From the NCBI GenBank assembly GCA_964244065.1, contig CAXTHH010000004.1, positions 62,001 through 126,000 of the forward strand: 64,000 nucleotides of DNA, written 5' to 3'. This stretch comes from JASLDZ01 sp964244065 (GTDB lineage Bacteria > Pseudomonadota > Alphaproteobacteria > Caulobacterales > Caulobacteraceae). Below, in pieces: positions 58,328-64,000 of the stretch; positions within the stretch are counted from its first letter, which is position 1; each line of letters starts with the position of its first letter. The notes beneath the pieces were generated by a model. It was given only the letters and a program-made list of their open reading frames with translations. It made no database searches and was not told where the DNA came from. The position numbers and the translations under genes were made by a program.

Positions 58328-58893
58328 GTCGCCTTATCCGCCAGCACGAGACCGCCCAGCCGGTAACCGGTCAGTATCGCCCCTTCGGGAATTGCGGCGC
58401 GTCTGGAAATCACCACCCAGGTGCTAGGCGGCTTAGGCCCGCTTACGCTAACTCCCGCGTCAACCTTCACCGTGAAGATGTTGTACTGCAGAACTGCGAA
58501 GACAAAATTCATGTAGTGTAGCTTCATGTGCCAGAAGAGGAACATAATCATGCCGAAGGCGACCACGGCGACTGTAAGCTGCCTTAGGTCATCCAGATTA
58601 GACTGGAAGAGCGGTATTAGCATAGCAAACAGGTAAGTGAGGACATGATCCTTCGGGTCTTCGGCCTTCACGACCCTGATGTCCCGAACCGTGGCTCTCG
58701 CGACCGCCCGAGCCCAAAATGCCCACAGCACTAGCGTCGGCGCCAAGAACAGCACCAGGCACGCGCCTGTGAAGATGCGAGCGTCGACCGCCTTCGTCCC
58801 GCGGATGGCCCAGAGGATGAACACTGGGCTCAAGCTCGACCAGACTAGGATGAACCGGACAAACGGCAGGCCGTCCCCCGCTTTTGCGGCCAT
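58324..58893 (-). CDS. kwaA: KwaA-like membrane protein, Kiwa defence system
   Basis: A 189-residue protein from ATG 58893 (CGGAG upstream). Four hydrophobic segments are visible: FVRFILVWSSLSPVFILWAI, FTGACLVLFLAPTLVLWAFW, VLTYLFAMLIPLF and QLTVAVVAFGMIMFLFWHM. A cytoplasmic tail follows with VLQYNIFTVKVDAGVSVSG...TWVVISRRAAIPEGAILTGYRLGG. Size, topology, the tail pattern and translational overlap with a DUF4868 gene match KwaA, the membrane sensor of Kiwa. The frame is open further upstream but lacks a ribosome-binding site. Confidence 0.72.
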   Translation of the reverse strand: MAAKAGDGLPFVRFILVWSSLSPVFILWAIRGTKAVDARIFTGACLVLFLAPTLVLWAFWARAVARATVRDIRVVKAEDPKDHVLTYLFAMLIPLFQSNLDDLRQLTVAVVAFGMIMFLFWHMKLHYMNFVFAVLQYNIFTVKVDAGVSVSGPKPPSTWVVISRRAAIPEGAILTGYRLGGLVLADKAT

Positions 58894-59223
58894 GGGCTTA
58901 TCTCCGATGTACAGCTTGCAACATAGGGTGCGGTTGCGCCAGTCCGGGTCGCAGGTTCTATGCCGACGCGCCCTAACTGCGGCCGTAGCCAAGTACCGAG
59001 GTTCGGCTGGTCAGGCGGGGCTCCGGCGGGTTCGAAGGGACCCCGCCAGCGCTTTGGGTCGCTGGCCACGGGCAGCTGTTGAACGTCATTGGTGAGCCAC
59101 ACCCTAACCCGGCGTTGAGCTTGAGCCGCCGTAGCCTCCGCAGTTCGCGCAGATTGCCGGTTTGCCCTTGACCTCGGTCGATTCCCTCCTCACAATCCTC
59201 ACCATATTTGAGTGAGAGTTGTG
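58894..59223. promoter_or_regulatory. Divergent promoter region between kwaA and the STAS-like operon
   Basis: A 330-bp gap between divergent operons. For the plus-strand operon, CATATTT about 25 bp before the start is a candidate -10 box. For kwaA, TATGTT on the minus strand is a candidate. No gene is supported inside. Confidence 0.35.
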
Positions 59224-59790
59224 ATGATCCTGTCCTTGAAGGCTGAGGCCCGAACCGAAATTTGCGCCGGCGCCATCGGCGGACGAGAACTGCTTGGCCG
59301 GTTGCTGGCGCTGACGGCGCGCGAGCCGGGCGCGCCGGAGGCCGTGATCCTCGACTTCGCCGGGATCGACGTCGCAACGGCGAGCTTCCTCCGCGAGGGC
59401 GTCTTGGCGTTCCGCGACATCGTGCGCGGGCGACGATCCGCATTCTATCCAGTCCTGGCGAACCTCAACGCCGTGATCCGCGAGGAGTTGGAGGACCTGC
59501 TGCAAGCTCGCGGCGACGTGATTCTCTCGGGCGAAGTGGATGAGCAGGGCCGCACCGGCAAGATGACCCCGCTCGGAAAGCTCGACGCCAAGCAGCAGCG
59601 CCTGTTCGAGCTGATCGGCGAGCGGCGAGAGATGGACGCAGCGCAGCTCCAACGTGAGTTCGGCGACGCCGAGGGCGTCAAGCAAACCGCATGGAATAAT
59701 CGATTGTCCGCCCTCGCGATGGCCGGGCTCGTGATGGAGCTTAGCGAGGGGCGCAGCAAGCGATACATTCCGATGTTCGAGGGAGCGTAA
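59224..59790 (+). CDS. STAS-like (DUF4325) protein with winged-helix C-terminus
   Basis: A 188-residue protein. Residues ~10-95 fit a STAS-like fold (GGRELLGRLLALTAREP...AVILDFAGIDVATASFLREGVLAFRDIV), with the FxGIxxATxSF loop where STAS anti-anti-sigma proteins are phosphorylated. Residues ~120-185 look like a winged helix (LDAKQQRLFELIGERREMDAAQLQREFGDAEGVKQTAWNNRLSALAMAGLV). This suggests a regulator that pairs with a GHKL kinase/ATPase, and one is encoded as the fourth gene of this operon. ATG 59224 is preferred over GTG 59212. Confidence 0.65.
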   Translation: MILSLKAEARTEICAGAIGGRELLGRLLALTAREPGAPEAVILDFAGIDVATASFLREGVLAFRDIVRGRRSAFYPVLANLNAVIREELEDLLQARGDVILSGEVDEQGRTGKMTPLGKLDAKQQRLFELIGERREMDAAQLQREFGDAEGVKQTAWNNRLSALAMAGLVMELSEGRSKRYIPMFEGA

Positions 59791-59793
59791 GCT

Positions 59794-60141
59794 ATGGGCG
59801 TGGACTTCATCGGCCGAACCGGCCGCACCTTTGAGAAGCACCTCGACGTGGCGCGCGCCCGGCTAGGCACGGACGACCTCTTCACCCGAGCGCCGATGGA
59901 GGATCGCCCGAGCTTTCCTATCAACGCGGCGGAAAACTCCAAGCTGCAGCGCGGCCAGGAACTGACGGTGGAGGTGTCAGGTGAGAGCCTTGTCTTCCGA
60001 GACGTCCTCTCTGTCGTCGCGACCGTCCGGGTGCCGGCGCAGGACGTCTTCCAGGCCGTCCAGAACTCCGCCGGCATGGCCACCGCCATCGTCCAAGAGG
60101 TTCACGATCTCTCGGGCACCGCGGAGATCACCCTGTGCTGA
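59794..60141 (+). CDS. Small unknown protein of the STAS/GHKL operon
   Basis: A 115-residue protein 3 bp after the STAS-like gene. It begins MGVDFIGRTGRTFEKHLDVARARLGTDDLF and ends in a predicted beta-rich half (QELTVEVSGESLVFRDVLSVVATVRVPAQ). No family is recognised. Its stop lies within the first codons of the next gene, so translation is coupled. Confidence 0.55.
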   Translation: MGVDFIGRTGRTFEKHLDVARARLGTDDLFTRAPMEDRPSFPINAAENSKLQRGQELTVEVSGESLVFRDVLSVVATVRVPAQDVFQAVQNSAGMATAIVQEVHDLSGTAEITLC

Positions 60142-61292
60142 TCGCTGGGACTGTCGAAACGGGGCGTGTCGAGGCCCGCAATCGCCGTCGGGAGCGCAAG
60201 CTGTGGAACCGCCCGACCCTTACGCCCTCCCTCGGCTGCATGACCTGCCCGCAGCAAGGCGTTTGCGGCGGCCTACAAACGCGGCTCGGCATGTTCGATT
60301 GTATGGGGCATTGCTGCGGCAGGCCGGACGCGTGCTCGAAAGTGTGCCGGTTGAAGGCAGGGGACTTTGTGCAGCGGGTGCGGGAGATCGGCGGCTTTGA
60401 CCTCGGCACCACGCCCAAGTCGCTCGTGCTAGCCACTCCTGATCTGCCGCGTGTCGCGCCCCTGATCTATCACGGCAAGCGACGGGAACAGCTCTATACT
60501 GGGCCGGCCGTTGTTCTCTCCCTTTACCGTCTTTTGCACCGGGCGACCGGCGAGCCGAAGTTCGCGTCGGAAGCAGCGCTGCGGGCGGCCTTCGGGCTGT
60601 CCGATGAGACGAAGATCATCCTGACCGGCACCGACCAGGATCCACCCCTGGAGCGGTGGTGGGCTTATGGCGCTGAGACGAGGGCCGCCATCATCGCTGC
60701 GATCAAGGGCCTCGGCGTAAGCTTGGTGACCACCCCGAATTACAGCTTGTTCGTCAACACGCCACGCTGGGACGATCTGCACTCAATGAAGCGGATTGCC
60801 CTGGTCAATGCCGAATTCCTCGCCGGGGGCCTTGCATCGGCGCTGCACGTCAACGCGCGGACGGACAGCGACATCGACCGCTGGGCGGCGTTCGTGCGCT
60901 CCCGCGAGGAGATCAACTGGATCGCTTACGAGTTCACCACCGGATCGGCCCGCGCGGAGCGCCAGGAAGTCCACGCCCGTTGGCTCGCGAAGTTGGCGGC
61001 GGGAACCGCCCGCCCCCTGAAGCTCATCGTGCGGGGCGGCATCGACATCCTCCCGATCCTCACCGACGCCTTTGAGGCCGTCACTGTCGTCGAGACGTCG
61101 GCCTTCATAAAGGCCATGAAGCGGCATCGGGCGATCGTGAGCGGCAACGCCGGCCTGGCTTGGGAGTTCGGGCCTACAGAGGCTGGGGTACCGGTAGACG
61201 ATCTATTCGAGCACAATGTCCGGCTCACCACGGCCGCCATTGAACTCAGGTCGTCGCCGCCCCTATCTAAGCCCGGTGCCGCCGCGGCATGA
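60135..61292 (+). CDS. Eight-cysteine DUF4417-like protein
   Basis: A 385-residue protein from GTG 60135. Residues 35-71 hold eight cysteines: C35, C38, C44, C56, C60, C61, C67 and C71 (SLGCMTCPQQGVCGG...FDCMGHCCGRPDACSKVCRL), a metal- or Fe-S-binding cluster. The remainder resembles DUF4417 (ERWWAYGAETRAAIIAAIKGLGVSLVTTPNYSLF, WDDLHSMKRIALVNAEFLAGGLASALHVN, LIVRGGIDILPILTDAF), possibly a TIM-barrel-like fold. Function unknown. It overlaps the genes on both sides, so all four genes belong together. Confidence 0.6.
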   Translation: MLIAGTVETGRVEARNRRRERKLWNRPTLTPSLGCMTCPQQGVCGGLQTRLGMFDCMGHCCGRPDACSKVCRLKAGDFVQRVREIGGFDLGTTPKSLVLATPDLPRVAPLIYHGKRREQLYTGPAVVLSLYRLLHRATGEPKFASEAALRAAFGLSDETKIILTGTDQDPPLERWWAYGAETRAAIIAAIKGLGVSLVTTPNYSLFVNTPRWDDLHSMKRIALVNAEFLAGGLASALHVNARTDSDIDRWAAFVRSREEINWIAYEFTTGSARAERQEVHARWLAKLAAGTARPLKLIVRGGIDILPILTDAFEAVTVVETSAFIKAMKRHRAIVSGNAGLAWEFGPTEAGVPVDDLFEHNVRLTTAAIELRSSPPLSKPGAAAA

Positions 61293-62092
61293 GCTCAGTC
61301 GTGGCTCGCCCGTTGGATTTCGCTGCTGTGGACGATCTGGCGTTCGCGGCGGAGAAGCAACGCCTCGACGTGACGGCGCTTCCCTACACAATCGAGTGCG
61401 GGCGCCTTGGGCCTTTGCTGGAACTGCATCAACTAACGCGAACCGGCGGGGGGCCGGCTTCTCTTCGCGGGGATTGGCTCGACGTCACCGCCTTCGATGG
61501 ACTCGGGCGAGCGATGATGTCCAGGCCCGCCCGATGGATCGCCCAGGACGAACACCTTGGCCTCCTGAAAACGACCTCGGATAACGCGGAGACCGAGTGG
61601 ATTGCCTTCGCGATGTCGGCGAAGCGTGCAGCGGTGGGCAGCGGGCTTTCGAGCGATTGGGCCGCCCAAATGGCCGCCGCCATCGGCGAATTTCGCAGCA
61701 ACATCATTGAGCACTCTGGCGCACCGGAAACTGGATTGGTGGCTTTCTGCGCCAGCCCGGGCCTCTTCGAGTTCGTCGCCAGCGATCGGGGTGACGGGCT
61801 CGTCGCCACGCTTCGCGAAGCCCCAGAGTACAGGACCCTCTCCGACAGCTGTGAAGCCCTACGGCTTGCGCTAACGGACGGCGCTTCCCGGTTCGGCTTC
61901 GACCACGGTCGCGGTTATGGCTTTCGCCCGCTGTTTACTGGCCTCGCGAACCGACGGGCTTCACTGCGCTTCCGGACCGGAACCGGCGCTCTGACGATTG
62001 ATGGAACGACGCCTTCCCTAGTGCGCGCACAGATGGGCCGCAAAGCTCAGATGGGAGGGTTCTTCGTGTCCGCGACCTGTGTGGTCGGCTAG
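61289..62092 (+). CDS. GHKL-type ATP-binding protein
   Basis: A 267-residue protein. The HATPase fold is seen as N box EFRSNIIEHSGAP (Glu134, Asn138, His142), G1 box VASDRGDGLVATL (Asp166), and a glycine-rich lid GFDHGRGYGFRPLF. There is no histidine phosphoacceptor domain, so it resembles the RsbW/SpoIIAB class of serine kinases or an ATP-driven switch. Pairing with the STAS-like first gene supports a partner-switch pair. It overlaps the cysteine-rich gene by 4 bp. Confidence 0.68.
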   Translation: MSSVVARPLDFAAVDDLAFAAEKQRLDVTALPYTIECGRLGPLLELHQLTRTGGGPASLRGDWLDVTAFDGLGRAMMSRPARWIAQDEHLGLLKTTSDNAETEWIAFAMSAKRAAVGSGLSSDWAAQMAAAIGEFRSNIIEHSGAPETGLVAFCASPGLFEFVASDRGDGLVATLREAPEYRTLSDSCEALRLALTDGASRFGFDHGRGYGFRPLFTGLANRRASLRFRTGTGALTIDGTTPSLVRAQMGRKAQMGGFFVSATCVVG

Positions 62093-62234
62093 GCGGGCGA
62101 CGGCAGGCCTCGTGCCCGCAAGCGGACCTTCAACGGGTCACCTGAGAGTCAGACTGCTCCTCGGCCCGTGCAGTCGAAGGCACCGGTTTTTGCGGGTGTG
62201 AGCCAGGGCTGAGTTTCGGCAGCCCGCGAGTGAG

Positions 62235-63533
62235 TCAGCGGGGAGTCGATCTCTCATGATCAACGTCTTTGGCCCGCGGGCCCAACGTCTTTCCGATCCG
62301 AGGATCGGGCGGCGTCGGGTCAAGCGCATCGTCCCCGATCCGGCGCGACGGAAGGTTAGGCCAAGCCCGCTCTGTCACTACACCGCCCTTCTTCCGCGTG
62401 CCATGGTCAGTGATGAAGACGGACAATCCCTCCTGCGCCGCCCGCAGGTGATCGCCCAGGAGCTTGGCGCGGGTGATGTAGCCGGCGTTCACGCCGGGGA
62501 CGCTGTGGTTCATCAGGAGATGCATGTCGATTTCGGAGAGGCCCGCGGCTTGGCCGAGGGTCCGGTAGCTCTGGCGCAGGTCGTTACCCCATTTGAACAG
62601 GCGGGCGCGGGGATCCTTGTGCTCGATCATGTGACCGGGCGTGCTGTCGGCGGCGAAGATCCAGGTGTCGGCGGCCTCGGGATGGAGGACGCGGCTTACG
62701 CGCATGGCGCGGATCAGGCAGCGGATCATCGGCCGGGAAAGGGGAATGTCGAAGGCGCGCTTGGCTCCGCCCTTGGGGCGCGGGATGTGGAGGACGCGCC
62801 GTTGCAGGTCGAGGTCTTCGACCCGCGCCTGCATCAGCGCGCCGGGGCGCGAGCCGGACAGGAGCGTGAAGAGGTGAAACTCGCGGCGGATCGGGTGGCG
62901 CAGCCGTCCCGCCTCCCGGAACCAGCGGGGAAGGTCCTCAATACCCATAGCGGTGTCCCGGCGGCGCTGGATGTTCCAGTCGACGCCGCTTGTCGGGTTG
63001 TCGGCGGGCAGGTCGCGCGCGAGCCGCCGGGCGTGGTTGTAGATAGCCCGCAGCGTCCGCATCGCGCCGTTGGCGGCGTAGGGACCGTTTGCGACCGTGA
63101 TCCGGTCGTGCCGTTCGGCGACCATCCGGGGGTTGTCACCCAGCACCTTCAGCGGCGTATCGAGCCAGTCAGCCAGGACGCGCTCGACGTGGTCGGCATA
63201 GCCCCGGATCGTCGCTTCGCTGCGCTCCTTCCGCTGCATGTGAGCGATGCGGTAGCGCCCCCAGGCCTCCCTGAGGGTCACGTCGGCTACCGGCGGCGGC
63301 TTCGGCGGCACGACGATCAGCTCGCCCTTGGCGATCTTCGCCAGCATCGCCTTGGCCTGCACGCGCGCGTCACGCGTCGTGATCTCGCCAGCGTTCCCGA
63401 TCTTCACCTTTTTGTGGTGACGCTTGCCGTCCTGCCAGCACTCGCCTTGCACGGTGAACGTCTTGCGCTTGGCGCCGACGACGACGAAAAAGCCGCGCAG
63501 CTCCTCGTCGCGCACGATATATTGCCCCTGCAC
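62235..63533 (-). CDS. intS: Tyrosine-recombinase integrase of the ICE
   Basis: A site-specific recombinase of 432 residues from GTG 63533. Residues from ~85 form a core-binding domain (TLREAWGRYRIAHMQRKERSEATIRGYADHV). The catalytic domain has Arg229 in LLSGSRPGALMQARVEDLDL, Arg320/Arg324 in NDLRQSYRT, His343 in MNHSVPGVNAGY and the nucleophile Tyr352. It lies ~230 bp from attR, the usual integrase position. The GTG start cuts off a likely N-terminal arm-binding part: the frame stays open upstream and reads SELRANLTDRTVDRLPPSV, possibly from CTG 63590 behind GGGGAG. Confidence 0.92.
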   Translation of the reverse strand: MQGQYIVRDEELRGFFVVVGAKRKTFTVQGECWQDGKRHHKKVKIGNAGEITTRDARVQAKAMLAKIAKGELIVVPPKPPPVADVTLREAWGRYRIAHMQRKERSEATIRGYADHVERVLADWLDTPLKVLGDNPRMVAERHDRITVANGPYAANGAMRTLRAIYNHARRLARDLPADNPTSGVDWNIQRRRDTAMGIEDLPRWFREAGRLRHPIRREFHLFTLLSGSRPGALMQARVEDLDLQRRVLHIPRPKGGAKRAFDIPLSRPMIRCLIRAMRVSRVLHPEAADTWIFAADSTPGHMIEHKDPRARLFKWGNDLRQSYRTLGQAAGLSEIDMHLLMNHSVPGVNAGYITRAKLLGDHLRAAQEGLSVFITDHGTRKKGGVVTERAWPNLPSRRIGDDALDPTPPDPRIGKTLGPRAKDVDHERSTPR

Positions 63534-63604
63534 CGACGGCGGGAGACGATCGACGGTTCGGTCCGTCAGGTTCGCGCGCAGCTCGCTCAGGTCCAGCTCC
63601 CCGA

Positions 63605-63629
63605 TTTTAAGACGGGTTTTAAGACGGGG
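63605..63629 (+). repeat. Tandem TTTTAAGACGGG repeats near attR (probable arm-type sites)
   Basis: TTTTAAGACGGG (63605-63616) is followed directly by TTTTAAGACGGGG (63617-63629). The orientation matches the pair near attL. They overlap the 5' region of the integrase gene, so binding could also control int expression. Confidence 0.6.
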
Positions 63630-63655
63630 TTTGCACCCTCGGAAAACATGAGGGT

Positions 63656-63672
63656 GGGTTACGAGGTAACCC
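63656..63672. promoter_or_regulatory. Perfect inverted repeat upstream of the integrase gene
   Basis: GGGTTAC (63656-63662) and GTAACCC (63666-63672) flank GAG. It lies between the arm-like repeats and attR, a place suited to a regulator or excisionase site. Confidence 0.45.
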
Positions 63673-63761
63673 TACGCCGAAATCGAAATGCGTTCAAGAA
63701 CAACGACTTCATAGTGTTCTGGCGTGCTCTGGCGAACCCTGTTCGGAGGCGATTTGATTGG

Positions 63762-63807
63762 CTACGAATCTGAGGGTCGGACGTTCGGATCGTTCCGGGC
63801 GCGCCAA
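63762..63807 (+). repeat. attR: 46-bp direct repeat of the tRNA-Arg 3' half
   Basis: It matches 11297-11342 at 45 of 46 positions, the exception being G63788 in place of A11323. The anticodon-loop part is kept but the tRNA 5' half is absent, so no functional tRNA is made here. Confidence 0.93.
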
Positions 63808-64000
63808 ACTTTCTAATATTTTAGCCACTTAAGCGGCTCGCTGTTTAGCTTTGGACTGTAAGGGCTCGTTCGGGGCAACAAGCTGCCTTCGACTCCTGCG
63901 CCTTACGGCATCACCCACGCTCCGCGCTGCGCGCACCGCAACCCGCCGGCTAGATCAGACGGTGACTCGGCCAGCGGTTGGCCGCGGCTCGCGGGCTCTT
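63808..64000. other. Chromosomal DNA beyond attR
   Basis: 193 bp without a supported gene. The start is A/T-richer (ACTTTCTAATATTTTAGCC), and the rest returns to high GC. It should be the sequence that originally followed tRNA-Arg before insertion. Confidence 0.5.

Larger units (their letters stand above)
11297..63807. mobile_element. Complete ~52.5-kb integrative and conjugative element in tRNA-Arg(ACG)
   Basis: The element is bounded by 46-bp direct repeats, the first overlapping the tRNA 3' half and the second beside a tyrosine integrase. It encodes excision control, replication/partition, relaxase, coupling protein and a full Trb-type (type IV) mating apparatus, and carries cargo in three spots. 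Core gene order (DUF932-ParB-Toprim-DUF2493-DUF736-XRE-DUF2285-HTH-RepA-ParA-DUF2840-TraF-transglycosylase-relaxase-TraG-trb) resembles the alphaproteobacterial ICE family of the Mesorhizobium symbiosis islands. All core transfer genes look intact. Confidence 0.93.

Noticed and set aside
58920..58990. GGTTCTATGCC resembling a tRNA T-loop upstream of kwaA
   Set aside because: The stem does not close, and no other tRNA arms are found around it.
11297..63807. CRISPR arrays, insertion sequences or transposase genes within the ICE
   Set aside because: I looked for regularly spaced repeats and DDE/serine-recombinase motifs and saw none; the only regularly spaced repeats are the three repA iterons.

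Overview
The window is high-GC alphaproteobacterial DNA, most likely from Caulobacteraceae (Caulobacter/Phenylobacterium-like). The evidence is the gene order rpmH-rnpA-yidC-engB-argB-HAD nucleotidase-dapD with dapE nearby, and a plasmid/ICE gene set typical of alphaproteobacteria. It falls into three parts: chromosomal backbone (1-11264), one complete integrative and conjugative element (ICE, 11297-63807), and a short chromosomal tail (63808-64000).

Backbone: lysine/peptidoglycan synthesis (dapE partial, dapD), arginine synthesis (argB), ribosome and membrane biogenesis (engB, yidC, rnpA, rpmH), a VTT-domain membrane protein, a sensor histidine kinase, a gamma-glutamyltransferase and tRNA-Arg(ACG). 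The ICE has entered the 3' end of this tRNA gene. A 46-bp repeat with one mismatch recurs at 63762-63807 beside a tyrosine integrase, so both element ends are in the window.

ICE core: (1) left end with a PrlF-YhaV toxin-antitoxin pair, DUF932, ParB, Toprim, DUF2493 and DUF736 genes. Four of these genes carry one of two repeated, foldable upstream leaders. (2) A control cassette that resembles QseC-QseM-FseA-RdfS of ICEMlSym(R7A). It consists of an XRE regulator behind a palindromic operator, a stand-alone DUF2285 protein, a DUF6499/DUF2285 activator split by a +1 frameshift at TTT-C, and a small HTH excisionase. (3) Plasmid-like replication and partition: repA, with a DnaA box, three 23-bp-spaced iterons and an AT-rich stretch at its 3' end, then parA and a small partner. 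(4) Transfer genes: DUF2840, TraF peptidase, lytic transglycosylase, probable oriT, RlxS-type relaxase, TraG, CopG-like protein, then trbBCDEJ-trbK-trbLFGI and DUF2274, ending against a convergent LysR gene.

Cargo lies in three spots: an SDR oxidoreductase (18.6-19.4 kb); an island between relaxase and traG (29.5-35.7 kb) with IetAS, a TIR protein, an unknown protein and a DUF1697 protein; and a large right-end island (49-62 kb). The right-end island holds HigBA, a 2OG-Fe(II) oxygenase/TPR pair, a wrecked type III restriction subunit, a GIY-YIG nuclease plus a RelE-like/UvrD fusion, a Kiwa (KwaAB) system, and a four-gene operon (STAS-like, unknown small protein, eight-cysteine protein, GHKL ATPase) that I cannot match to any named system. 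Together the cargo makes this ICE a mobile defence island with known systems (IetAS, Kiwa) next to candidates for undescribed ones.
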